A stretch of 64,000 nt of DNA from JBKHXF01 sp046566145 (GTDB lineage: Bacteria; Actinomycetota; Nitriliruptoria; Nitriliruptorales; Nitriliruptoraceae): NCBI GenBank assembly GCA_046566145.1, contig JBKHXF010000022.1, forward strand, positions 124,001 through 188,000, written 5' to 3'. This document shows positions 44,066-51,657 of this stretch, in pieces; the first letter of the stretch is position 1; each line of letters begins with the position of its first letter. The notes under the pieces are model-generated. The model did not search any database, had not been told where the DNA came from, and worked only from the letters and a program-made list of their open reading frames with translations. A program made the position numbers and the translations under genes.

Positions 44066-45244
44066 TCAGGGGAGCAGGTCCCCCGCGCCGCCCGCCCCGC
44101 CGTTGCGGCGGAGCTGGTCGAGCTGCTCGGTGAGCTCATGGACGGGCTCGAGCGGGTCGGTGCCGCTGGAGGTGTCGATCGGCCCGGGCACGAGGCCGTC
44201 GGGGGCGTCCGGGGAGGTGGTCGGCCCCGTCGGCGTGGTCGGCGTGGTCGGCGCGGTCGGCGCGGGGGCCGGCCCGTCGTCACCGGATGCACCGTCGGAG
44301 GTCGAGGTCGGGTCGGTGGCCCGGGTCCCCGGGTCGCGCGGCGTGGCGGTGGCGGCACCGACCTCGATGCAGCCGCAGTCGCCGGCGGTGACGGCCGGGC
44401 CCTGGCCGGGGGCGACCACCGTGGTGGCGGCCCCGGGCCCCGTGGCGCTGGTCGTGGTGCCCTCGGCACAGTCGCACTCGAGGACGGTCGCGGCACCCAG
44501 CTGGACGTCGATGCGACGCAGCAGCTCGAGCGAGGCGTCGGCGCGGGGCCGGACCTCGATCGCGAGCTCGTCGCGAAGGACGCTCAGTCGGGTCCGCTGG
44601 TTCTCGGCGAACTCCCGCAGCAGGGCAGCGACCTCCTCGTCGCCCGTCCGCGCGATCGCGTCGAGCAGCGACTCGGCGCCGGCGTGCGAGTGGTCGTCCA
44701 TCCGGTCGAGCAGCGCGACGGCGTCGCCGGCGGCGAGGCGGTCGCGGCCCTCCTCGAGCTCGGTGAGGCGCTCGTGGGCGAGCTGGAGGCGCACACGCCC
44801 GGCCTCGACGCCGTCCTCGGCCATCGCGACCCGCAGCTGCTCGGTCGCCTGCTTCACGCCGTAGAGGACGTCGCCGGGCAGCGCGGCCTGGGCGGCGGCG
44901 GCGACGCCGGCGGCACCGATCAGGCCCGAGGCGGTCGCGGTGGCGACGGCCACGCGGGCCGAGCTGCGCAGCCGACCGACGGAGCCGTCGAGACGCTCGC
45001 GCACCGAGGGGGAGCGCTCCACCGCCGGCGCGACGACCGGGAAGGTCGCGGCCTCGGCGAGGATGCGGTCCCGCAGCGATGCGCGGAACTCCTCGGAGGG
45101 GCGCTCGAGGACGGTCTCCTCGCGGACGGTCTCGGCGAGCAGCAGCAGGGAGCGCACGCCGGCGGTCGCACCCGCGGCCTCGATCTCGCCGTCCAGCAGG
45201 CGGGCGAGCTCCTCGACGCGGTCGGCCTCGCTGCGGCGACTCAT
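44066..45244 (-). CDS. DUF5667-type protein, candidate regulator of the adjacent sigma factor
   Basis: A 392-residue protein. The N-terminal 90 residues are helical and cytoplasmic (RRSEADRVEELARLLDGE, FRASLRDRILAEA). One hydrophobic segment follows (about 100-125, VAVATATASGLIGAAGVAAAAQA). Then comes the DUF5667 core ALPGDVLYGVKQATEQLRVAM and a helical region to about 260. The last 130 residues are a low-complexity Pro/Thr/Ala tail with two Cys pairs (ECDCAEG, DCGCIEV). Placement directly after an ECF sigma gene resembles the BldN-RsbN pair of Streptomyces, in which the partner is a membrane anti-sigma; that role is inferred here. The ATG follows GAGGAG. Confidence 0.75.
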   Translation of the reverse strand: MSRRSEADRVEELARLLDGEIEAAGATAGVRSLLLLAETVREETVLERPSEEFRASLRDRILAEAATFPVVAPAVERSPSVRERLDGSVGRLRSSARVAVATATASGLIGAAGVAAAAQAALPGDVLYGVKQATEQLRVAMAEDGVEAGRVRLQLAHERLTELEEGRDRLAAGDAVALLDRMDDHSHAGAESLLDAIARTGDEEVAALLREFAENQRTRLSVLRDELAIEVRPRADASLELLRRIDVQLGAATVLECDCAEGTTTSATGPGAATTVVAPGQGPAVTAGDCGCIEVGAATATPRDPGTRATDPTSTSDGASGDDGPAPAPTAPTTPTTPTGPTTSPDAPDGLVPGPIDTSSGTDPLEPVHELTEQLDQLRRNGGAGGAGDLLP

Positions 45245-45365
45245 CGTGTGCTCCTCGTGGTGCGGCCCGCGTCGTGCTCCCGACGGCGTGCCGTCGTCAC
45301 CAACGAGCCCCCCGTGCGCCGGACACGCGACGGTGCGCCCTGCGCGCTCCCCGCGCGGCGACCGG

Positions 45366-46004
45366 TCACAGCAGCACCAGCTTCAGGAGCATCGACAGCG
45401 ACCCGAGGCTCAGCATCGCGAGCTCGGACAGCCCCGGGACGTCCTTCACCTCGGCGGCCAGGGCTCGCAGCGCCCGGTACTGCAGGGCCTTGGTGGCGCC
45501 CACGGTGCGGCCCATCGCCTCGGCGGTCTCGGACACCGAGAGGTCGTGCACGAAGCGCAGCTCGATGACCTCCCGATGGTCCTCGGAGAGGTTCTCCAGC
45601 GCGGAGCCGAGCGCCCGGGCCATGTCGCGGGCGACCGTGACCCGCTCGGGGTCGTCGGGGCCCGACGGCGTCGCGGACTCGGGTGCCTCGTCCACGGCCC
45701 GCTCGAGGCGGGTCTTCGCGGACTTGAAGTGGTCGTGCACCCGGTTGCGGGCGATCGTGATGATCCACGCGCCGAGGTCGACGCCCTGCCACTCGAAGGT
45801 GGAGAGGCGGCGGAAGGCGCGCAGGAACACGTCGCCGGTGAGGTCCTCGGCGATCTGCCGGTGGCCGACGCGGCGGTAGACGTACCCGAAGACCTGGTCG
45901 ACGTAGCGGTCGTACAGCTGCGCGAACGCCTCGCCGTCCCCGGTCTTGGCACGGTCGACGAGCCGGATGACCTCCGGGTCGATCGTGTCGGGGGACGTGG
46001 TCAC
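45366..46004 (-). CDS. ECF-family sigma factor with hydrophobic C-terminal tail
   Basis: A 212-residue sigma-70 family regulator. Region 2 reads FAQLYDRYVDQVFGYVYRRVGHRQIAEDLTGDVFLRAFRR in two parts with the DLTGDVF core. Region 4 is ENLSEDHREVIELRFVHDLSVSETAEAMGRTVGATKALQYRAL. After region 4 a tail of about 30 residues ends LSELAMLSLGSLSMLLKLVLL, strongly hydrophobic and unusual for a cytoplasmic sigma factor. The GTG start follows the small membrane gene by 10 bases. A DUF5667-type gene follows. Regulon unknown; BldN-like by neighbourhood only. Confidence 0.88.
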   Translation of the reverse strand: MTTSPDTIDPEVIRLVDRAKTGDGEAFAQLYDRYVDQVFGYVYRRVGHRQIAEDLTGDVFLRAFRRLSTFEWQGVDLGAWIITIARNRVHDHFKSAKTRLERAVDEAPESATPSGPDDPERVTVARDMARALGSALENLSEDHREVIELRFVHDLSVSETAEAMGRTVGATKALQYRALRALAAEVKDVPGLSELAMLSLGSLSMLLKLVLL

Positions 46005-46014
46005 GGGGCGGGTC

Positions 46015-46101
46015 CTAGGTGGACTGCAGCAGCTGCGTCGCGGACGCCGCCAGGATGACCAGGAGCAGCACCACGATCGAGATCGCGGTCCGGTTCCTCA
46101 C
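46015..46101 (-). CDS. 28-residue single-TM small membrane protein
   Basis: A tiny gene with an excellent ribosome site (GGAGGGG, 3 bases before the GTG). The product VRNRTAISIVVLLLVILAAS plus ATQLLQST is a single transmembrane helix with a positive N-terminus. It ends 10 bases before the sigma factor start, so it is the first gene of that operon. Longer in-frame starts exist but add only Pro/His-rich sequence. It may modulate the sigma or its hydrophobic tail, but this is speculation. Recognition rests on the ribosome site and the clean helix. Confidence 0.55.
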   Translation of the reverse strand: MRNRTAISIVVLLLVILAASATQLLQST

Positions 46102-46459
46102 GGTCCCCTCCGGTGGCGGCGGTCGGTGTCGGGCAGGTGCGTGGTGTGTCGGGTGCCATGGTGCGGTGTCGGGGCCGGTCGCACCAGTCGTCCGACCGTC
46201 GTCCAACTCTACGGCGTCGGTCGGACCGACCTGTAGTCGGCTCGGGCGGTGACGGCTGGTCCGTGCGGACCCCGTCCGACTAAGTTCGTTGTAGACGGCC
46301 TCGCAGCGTGCCCGCTCTGGGACAGACGTCCCAGAGCGGTCCCGTACAGGTCAGTTCAGTGGCACAGCGTGCAGATGGTGATGACGCAGCGTTCGCCGCT
46401 TCGCGCGGACGGGGGACGACCCACACCCTCGGCGAGCCCCGTGTGCTTGCCCACGGAGG
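46102..46459. promoter_or_regulatory. 358-base region with a 12-bp hairpin
   Basis: It lies between the sigma operon start (minus) and the end of the TIM-barrel gene (minus). It contains CCGCTCTGGGAC-AGAC-GTCCCAGAGCGG (46312-46339), which could terminate the upstream gene or act in the sigma operon promoter. No further gene is convincing here; the short frames seen lack ribosome sites and codon bias. Confidence 0.45.
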
Positions 46460-47356
46460 TCACGCGCGCGGGAGCAGCCCCGGGGGCGCCGTCGGCTGGT
46501 CCGCATCGTCGTCCCCGGCGCCCGGGGCCACGTTGACGACGTCCGGGCGGCCGAGCACGTCCTCGGCCGGCTCGCCGGCGAGCAGCGCCAGGCACTTCTC
46601 CCGCTCCTGGCGCAGGTAGCCGACCAGCGCGGCGCGGTCGTCGACGTAGCGGCGGCAGTCGAGCTCGAGCGTGATCGCGCCGGGGAACCCGTCGCGGGCG
46701 ACCGCCCGGAGGAAGCCGGCGAGCGGCAGCAGGCCGTGGCCGAGGGGCGCGTGGCTGTCGCGGCCCTGCCCGCGGTAGTCGGAGACGTGCAGGTGCGCGG
46801 CGTTGTCCTTCAGCACGTCCCAGGCCGTCACGATGTCGACGTCGGCGACCCCGAAGTGCGAGGTGTCGAGCACCACGTCCGGGAAGGGGGTCAGGTGCTC
46901 GGGCTCGGTGTAGCGGTGGAACCGCACCGGCCGGCCGGCCACGTCGACCGGGTAGAGGTTCTCGACGCCGACCCGGCTGCCGACCTCCGCGGCCTCGTCG
47001 GCACCCTCCTCGACCAGCCAGCGGTGGAACGAGCGCTGCCAGCGGAACGGGGGGTGCACGATCATGAGGTCCGACCCGAGGTCACCGGCGAGCTCGAGCG
47101 AGCGTCGGGCCTTCTCGATGAGGTCGGTGCCGAAGACGCGGCGGGTCAGCAGCAGGAACGGCCCGTGCACGACGCTGATCGGGATGCCCGCGCCGGCGGA
47201 CGCCTGCGTGACCCGTTGCGCGTCCTGCGTGGCCGGGTCCTGCGTGACCATCAGCTCGATGCCGTCGTAGCCGGCCTCGGCGATGACGCCGCACGCCCAG
47301 TCGAGGGGCCGGGCGAAGAGCGGGCCGGTCGAGGCCAGCAGGCGCGGGCGGGTCAT
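46460..47356 (-). CDS. TIM-barrel sugar phosphate isomerase/epimerase-like protein
   Basis: A 298-residue protein of the xylose-isomerase-like TIM barrel (AP endonuclease family 2). Candidate metal ligands lie in VHGPFLLL, MIVHPPFRW, VGVENLYP, VLDTSHFG and HLHVSDYRG, and ITLELDC near the end has the last Glu. Members isomerise sugar phosphates or cyclitols, or act on DNA; the pattern here fits the isomerase-like group but no substrate can be named. The ATG follows a weak purine stretch. A DDD-rich C-terminal tail ends the protein. It stands alone between the sigma operon and the CAP gene. Confidence 0.82.
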   Translation of the reverse strand: MTRPRLLASTGPLFARPLDWACGVIAEAGYDGIELMVTQDPATQDAQRVTQASAGAGIPISVVHGPFLLLTRRVFGTDLIEKARRSLELAGDLGSDLMIVHPPFRWQRSFHRWLVEEGADEAAEVGSRVGVENLYPVDVAGRPVRFHRYTEPEHLTPFPDVVLDTSHFGVADVDIVTAWDVLKDNAAHLHVSDYRGQGRDSHAPLGHGLLPLAGFLRAVARDGFPGAITLELDCRRYVDDRAALVGYLRQEREKCLALLAGEPAEDVLGRPDVVNVAPGAGDDDADQPTAPPGLLPRA

Positions 47357-47394
47357 GCGACGAGCGTAGTGCCGGGCGGCGGGGCCCCGGATGC

Positions 47395-47425
47395 CGACGG
47401 CCCCCGCGGGAGGCGGGGGCCGTCG
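47395..47425 (-). terminator. 13-bp hairpin after the CAP-domain gene
   Basis: CGACGGCCCCCGC and its complement enclose GGGAG. It lies 22 bases past the CAP gene stop and just before the TIM-barrel start. No T-run. Confidence 0.65.
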
Positions 47426-47447
47426 ACCGGATCCGGGTGGGTCGGGG

Positions 47448-48191
47448 TCACTCGCCGGCGAGGAACTGGGTGGTGCGGTCCAGCGGCAGCGGCACCTCGA
47501 TCACCGGGACCTCGGGCTCGGGGGCCGGGGCGGGCGCGGTGTCGCCGGCGGTGGTCACGGCCGGCGCGGGCTTCGGTGCGGACTTCGGGGCGGCCTTCGG
47601 GGTGGCCTTGGCGGGCTCGGCGGCCTTCGGGGCGCTCGTGGGCTCGGCCTTGGCCTCGGCGGTGGGCGCAGGCTCGGGCTCCGGCTCGGCCTTCGGCTCG
47701 GCGCCCTTGGGGAGACGGAACACCTCGGTGACCCAGATGCGCCCGTCGGCGTCGACGGCGACGCCGACGCCCGCCTGGGTCCAGTCCGCGTCGAGGATGT
47801 TGGCCTTGTGGCCGCTGGAGGCCATGAAGGCGGCGTGGATCCGCGAGACCGACGGGCCCTTGCCCACGTTCTCGCCGACCTTCTTCCAGCCGGAGACCTG
47901 GCTGCCCAGGCTCGGGTTGTGGTGCAGGTTCTGCTGGTCGGCCATCTTCCGGCTGTGCTGCCGGGCCACGGAGACGAGGTCGCCCGAGCTCGACAGGGCG
48001 GCGAGGCCGCGGCTGGTCCGCTCGGAGTTGATGGCCGACAGGAACTGGGCCTCGAGGTCGGCGGACGCGTCGGCCGGGGTGATCGGGACCAGGGTCGCGA
48101 TCGCCGCGAGGATCGCGGCCAGCAGGACGCGGAGCGCGGTGCTCGACGCCCGGGAGGTCGTCACGGTCACGGCGGTGGCAGGGGCCTGCAT
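47448..48191 (-). CDS. Secreted CAP-domain (SCP/PR1) protein
   Basis: A 247-residue exported protein. Signal peptide about 1-43 (ALRVLLAAILAAIATLVPITPADA), then a CAP domain (about 45-160): FLSAINSERTSRGLAAL, VARQHSRKMADQQNLHHNP, VGENVGKGPS, HAAFMASSGHKANILD and WVTEVFRLP, with the conserved His and Glu positions. The C-terminal 85 residues are a Lys/Glu/Pro/Ala-rich repeat tail (KAEPEPEPAPTAEAKAEP) suited to cell-wall association. The ATG at 48191 follows GAGGA. A c-di-GMP-I type riboswitch precedes it, so expression should follow c-di-GMP level. Activity of bacterial CAP proteins is poorly known. Confidence 0.92.
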   Translation of the reverse strand: MQAPATAVTVTTSRASSTALRVLLAAILAAIATLVPITPADASADLEAQFLSAINSERTSRGLAALSSSGDLVSVARQHSRKMADQQNLHHNPSLGSQVSGWKKVGENVGKGPSVSRIHAAFMASSGHKANILDADWTQAGVGVAVDADGRIWVTEVFRLPKGAEPKAEPEPEPAPTAEAKAEPTSAPKAAEPAKATPKAAPKSAPKPAPAVTTAGDTAPAPAPEPEVPVIEVPLPLDRTTQFLAGE

Positions 48192-48278
48192 GGCTACGTC
48201 CTCGCGGTTGCGATGGACGGAGCCCGCCGCCGGCGTGTCGGAGGTGCGTGACACGCGCTTGCGTCAGGGTCTGGAACG
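48192..48278 (-). promoter_or_regulatory. Expression platform of the CAP-gene riboswitch
   Basis: Between aptamer and ATG the RNA can form GCGTGTC/GACACGC (48233-48256) with CACCTCC in its loop. It can also form CGTCC/GGACG covering the AGGACG ribosome site. The aptamer's GGGAG P1 strand could instead pair with CTCC here. This suggests control of translation initiation rather than termination. Confidence 0.45.
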
Positions 48279-48375
48279 CTCCCTTCGGCGGTCCGGCTGC
48301 CCTGGTCGCTCTCGCGACCGTGGGGCCCGTGGACTTTGCGGACCGGCCTCTCGGCCGGGGTGCCGTTTCGGAGAG
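48279..48375 (-). ncRNA. Cyclic di-GMP-I (GEMM-I) riboswitch aptamer
   Basis: Read on the minus strand the RNA aligns with the Vibrio Vc2 aptamer almost without gaps: ACGGCACCCC, the CCGGCC-GAGA-GGCCGG hairpin with GNRA loop, CCGCAAAG, then CACGGGCCC pairing with GGGCAGCCGG including the AG bulge, an inner GGTCGC-GAGA-GCGACC hairpin, and a closing CTCTC/GGGAG helix. The distance from the conserved A to the GNRA loop equals that in Vc2 (14 bases). It precedes the CAP-domain gene by 88 bases. Known aptamers of this class bind c-di-GMP; the ligand here is inferred from sequence and fold. Confidence 0.82.
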
Positions 48376-48630
48376 GGCTCCGTCTCGTGCGGTGGTGCTG
48401 TCCCCCTCTGCATCGTCGCGGTCGCGGCGGCGCTTTACGGGGAGTGTCCTTGCACGCACGCATCGTGACACAGCGTGCTGGGCGACGCACCCCGAGTGCT
48501 CCAGCGGTCACCCTCAGTTATGAAGCGCCGGCCACGACGTGCGTGCAGCGCTCGGCTGGGCGCGAGGTGTCCGCTGCCCCGAGGCAGCACTAGGCTCCCC
48601 GACCGCACCCGAGGGGCGAGGGAGAGACCG
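48376..48630. promoter_or_regulatory. Rest of the divergent CAP/acyl-CoA synthetase region
   Basis: It must contain the promoter of the riboswitch RNA (minus) and that of the acyl-CoA synthetase (plus). The latter has TAGGCT at 48591-48596, 35 bases before the GTG. No gene is seen here. Confidence 0.4.
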
Positions 48631-50181
48631 GTGACGGACGGCCAGGCAGCGAGCGAGGCGCGACCGGCCGACGTGGCGGCGCGGCTGCGCACGACGGCGG
48701 CGCAGCACCCCGACCAGGTCGCGCTGGTCTGGCAGGACCAGGCCATCACCTACGCCGAGCTCGACGCGCGGGTCGACGCCGGCGTCGCCGGCCTGCGGGC
48801 CCTCGGCGTCGGCAGCGGGGACCGGGTCGCCATCGTCGTGGGCAACGTCCCGGCGTTCGTCGAGGCGCACTTCGCGACCCTCCGTGCCGGCGGCGTGGTG
48901 GTGCCCTGCAACCTCGGCCTCGCCACCGACGAGCTCGTGCACGTGTTCGCCGACTCCGGCGCGAAGGTCGTGGTGACCGCCGACGCCGTCGCGGCCACGG
49001 TGCTCGCCGCCACCGCGCAGGTCGGGACCGTCGAGCGGGTCGTGGTCGTCGGCGCCTCCGAGGCCCCCGCCGGCGCGGACACCACGTGGCGGGAGCTGCT
49101 CGACACGGCCACGCCGGCGGCGGAGGCGGACCGGTCGCCCGACGACCTGGCCGCCCTCGTCTACACCTCCGGCACGACCGGCCGCCCACGCGGGGCGATG
49201 CTGACGCGCCGCAACCTCACCGCGGCGCAGGACCAGTCGCTGGCCGGGCGCCTGCGGGTCGAGCGCGACGACGTCGTCCTGCTCGTGCTGCCGCTGTTCC
49301 ACATCTACGCGCTGAACGTGGGCCTCGGTGCCAGCGTCACGGTCGGCGCGACGATGGTGCTCGTCGAACGCTTCGACGCCACCTCCTCGCTCGGCACGAT
49401 CGTCGAGCACGGCGTGACCGTCGTGCTCGGCGCGCCGCCGATGTACGTGGCGTGGGAGAACACCGCCGGGATCTCGGCCGCGCCGTTCGCGAGCGTGCGG
49501 GTCGCCGTGTCCGGCGCCGCACCCCTGCCGGTGCAGGTCCTCCAGCGCTTCCGGGACGCCACCGGCGTCGAGATCTGGGAGGGCTACGGGCTCACCGAGG
49601 CGGCACCGTCCGTCACCTCCAACGCGATGGCGGACGAGGCGCGCCCCGGCTCCGTGGGCCTGCCGCTTCCGGGCGTCGAGCTGCGCCTCGTCGACGAGGA
49701 CGGCGAGGACGTCGAGGACGGCGACCCCGGCGAGGTGTGGGTGCGCGGCCCCAACGTGTTCCAGGGGTACTGGAACGACCCCGAGGGCACGGCGGAGGCG
49801 CTCGCCGAGGGCGGGTGGCTGCGCACCGGCGACGTCGGGGTGCGCGACGCCGACGGCTACCTCTACCTCGTGGACCGCAAGAAGGACCTCGTGATCGTCA
49901 GCGGGTTCAACGTCTACCCGCGGGAGGTCGAGCGCGTCCTGTACGCCCACGGCGATGTCGCCGAGGCCGCGGTGGTCGGCGTGCCCCACCCCTACACCGG
50001 GGAGGCGGTGAAGGCGTTCGTCGTGCGGCGGCCCGGGACCGACCTCGGCGAGGACGACCTGGCGGCGTTCTGCCGCACCCGCCTCGCCCGCTACAGGGCG
50101 CCGGAGATCATCGAGTTCGTCGACGCGCTCCCGACGACCGCGACCGGCAAGGTGCGTCGCGTGGAGCTCCGCGGGGGCTGA
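48631..50181 (+). CDS. AMP-dependent acyl-CoA synthetase/ligase
   Basis: A 516-residue ANL-superfamily enzyme that activates a carboxylic acid as acyl-AMP and then usually forms the CoA ester. The P-loop-like motif is LVYTSGTTGRPRGAML, the A5 motif GYGLTEAAP, the A7/A8 region TGDVGVRDADGYLYLVDRKKD followed by VSGFNVYPREVE, and the catalytic Lys is in TATGKVRR. It resembles long-chain fatty acyl-CoA ligases. The GTG at 48631 follows GAGGGAGAGA. The neighbouring genes are unrelated, so the physiological acid is unknown. Confidence 0.92.
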   Translation: MTDGQAASEARPADVAARLRTTAAQHPDQVALVWQDQAITYAELDARVDAGVAGLRALGVGSGDRVAIVVGNVPAFVEAHFATLRAGGVVVPCNLGLATDELVHVFADSGAKVVVTADAVAATVLAATAQVGTVERVVVVGASEAPAGADTTWRELLDTATPAAEADRSPDDLAALVYTSGTTGRPRGAMLTRRNLTAAQDQSLAGRLRVERDDVVLLVLPLFHIYALNVGLGASVTVGATMVLVERFDATSSLGTIVEHGVTVVLGAPPMYVAWENTAGISAAPFASVRVAVSGAAPLPVQVLQRFRDATGVEIWEGYGLTEAAPSVTSNAMADEARPGSVGLPLPGVELRLVDEDGEDVEDGDPGEVWVRGPNVFQGYWNDPEGTAEALAEGGWLRTGDVGVRDADGYLYLVDRKKDLVIVSGFNVYPREVERVLYAHGDVAEAAVVGVPHPYTGEAVKAFVVRRPGTDLGEDDLAAFCRTRLARYRAPEIIEFVDALPTTATGKVRRVELRGG

Positions 50182-50210
50182 CCCCGACCCGACCGCTCCC
50201 GACCGCCCCG

Positions 50211-50216
50211 TACCCT
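50211..50216 (+). promoter_or_regulatory. Predicted -10 element TACCCT
   Basis: TACCCT fits TANNNT, 49 bases before the membrane gene at 50265 and likely serving also the coupled glutaredoxin gene. Confidence 0.35.
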
Positions 50217-50264
50217 CGTGGCCCGTGCGTCGAACCCGCACCCCGTCACCGTGAGGTCCCCGTC

Positions 50265-51281
50265 GTGGCCGCCGTCTCGAGCCTCGTCGCCACCGTCGTC
50301 AGCGCCGTGTTCGCCGTCGCCCTGCTCCGTCGCTGGGCCGTGCGTGGTCGGACGCCCGCGACGCTGTGGTGGGGGCTGTCCCTCGTCCAGTTCTGCGTCG
50401 CCTCGGTCGCGCTCCTCCTCGGCGAGGTGCTCGGGTGGGGCGCGCCCGTGTTCCGGGTCTTCTACCTCTTCGGCGCGGTCACCAACGTGCTGTGGCTCGG
50501 GCTCGGCACGGTCGCCATCAACGCCCGCCGACGGGTCCCGAGCGCGGTCACCGGCGGGGTCGTGGTGCTCGTCGGGCTGCTGTCGCTGCGCGGCGCGACC
50601 GGCCCCGACCCGGCCCTGTGGTGGCCGTCCGTCGTCGTCGCGCTCACGCTCGGCGCGGCGATGCTCCTGCACTCGGCCCGCCTGGTGCAGCGAGCGGCCG
50701 CCGGCGTGGTCGTCACGTTCACCGCCGTCGCGGCGGTGCTCGTGCTCGGCTCCGACCTCGTCGCCCCGATCCCGACCGGCGTCCTGCCCGAGGGACGCGA
50801 GCTGTTCCCGCTCGCCGTGCGCGGCATGGCCGTCGCCGGCAACGCCGTCGGCTCCGTCATCGTCATCGTCGGCGCCCTCGCGTCGTCCGCCCACGCCGTG
50901 TGGCGGCGGCCCGACCGCAGCGCCGACGCCGGCCTGCGCGACGTGCGCATCGCGGACCGCTCGGTCGCCGCGGCCCTGGCGGACTGGTTCTTCGCCGGAC
51001 GCCGTGGCGCCCGCCGCGCCGGCAACGTCGTGCGCGGGAACCTGCTCATCGCGCTCGGGGTCGGGCTGGCCGCGGCGAGCGCCCTGTTCGCCTACGTCGG
51101 GTCGTTCCTCGGTGCCCTGATCGGGATCGAGCTCACCGACGCCGAGACCACGGGGCACGCCGTGGGCCTCGCCGTCGGCGTCGTGGTCATGTACGCCGGG
51201 TTCCGCCGGACGCTCGCACCCGTCGAGGACGAGGACCGCGCGACGGCGCTCGCGACCGCCGGCGCCGGCGGCACGACGTGA
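50265..51281 (+). CDS. Multi-spanning membrane protein of unknown function
   Basis: A 338-residue integral membrane protein with about eight hydrophobic segments, seven in the first 220 residues and the rest after a cytoplasmic loop (AHAVWRRPDRSADAGLRD, then DWFFAGRRGARRAGNVVRG). I do not recognise a named family. The loop AGNVVRGNLLIALG and the acidic SFLGALIGIELTDAE are distinctive. The GTG at 50265 opens on the first helix with AGG upstream. The stop overlaps the glutaredoxin-like start (GTGA), so the two are translationally coupled. Confidence 0.75.
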   Translation: MAAVSSLVATVVSAVFAVALLRRWAVRGRTPATLWWGLSLVQFCVASVALLLGEVLGWGAPVFRVFYLFGAVTNVLWLGLGTVAINARRRVPSAVTGGVVVLVGLLSLRGATGPDPALWWPSVVVALTLGAAMLLHSARLVQRAAAGVVVTFTAVAAVLVLGSDLVAPIPTGVLPEGRELFPLAVRGMAVAGNAVGSVIVIVGALASSAHAVWRRPDRSADAGLRDVRIADRSVAAALADWFFAGRRGARRAGNVVRGNLLIALGVGLAAASALFAYVGSFLGALIGIELTDAETTGHAVGLAVGVVVMYAGFRRTLAPVEDEDRATALATAGAGGTT

Positions 51282-51553
51282 GCCTGCTCGGTCGCCTCGC
51301 CGGGGGCCGCACGGGTCGGACGCCGCGGACGGTGACGGTCTACACCCGCGCCGGCTGCGGGCTCTGCCGCGAGGCGGAGCGCCTCGTCGCGCAGGAAGCC
51401 GCCGGCCACGACGTCGCGCACGTCGACGTCGACGCGGATCCCGACCTGCAGCGCGCCTACAACGTGCGCGTGCCCGTCGTCGCCGTCGACGGGGTCGAGG
51501 TGCTCGAGGGCCGGGTGCTGCCCGGCGAGGTCCGCCGCGCCCTGCGCCGCTGA
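51278..51553 (+). CDS. Glutaredoxin family protein
   Basis: A 91-residue protein of the glutaredoxin-like DUF836 type. The strand VTVYTRAGCGLC carries the CxxC site CGLC; then REAERLVAQE, HVDVDADPDLQRAYNVRVPVV with the cis-Pro, and VLPGEVRRAL follow. It could reduce protein disulfides or mixed disulfides with mycothiol. It lies directly before rex and the hem genes, a neighbourhood that recurs in many actinobacteria (from memory). The GTG overlaps the upstream stop. Confidence 0.88.
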   Translation: MSLLGRLAGGRTGRTPRTVTVYTRAGCGLCREAERLVAQEAAGHDVAHVDVDADPDLQRAYNVRVPVVAVDGVEVLEGRVLPGEVRRALRR

Positions 51554-51657
51554 CCGCCGCCGGCGCCGTCTTGGCCCGCGCCGGCGGCGCGTCGTACGGT
51601 CCCCGTCCACACGGAGCACGCCCACTCGAGCACGCGCCGGAGACGGGAGGACGCGAC

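Noticed and set aside
46249..46619. Short plus-strand open frames upstream of the TIM-barrel gene end
   Set aside because: No ribosome site, no codon bias and no recognisable product; part lies antisense to a real gene.
48279..48375. c-di-AMP (ydaO) riboswitch instead of c-di-GMP
   Set aside because: ydaO aptamers often precede wall hydrolase genes, but the conserved ydaO strings are absent and the segment lengths fit the c-di-GMP-I class.
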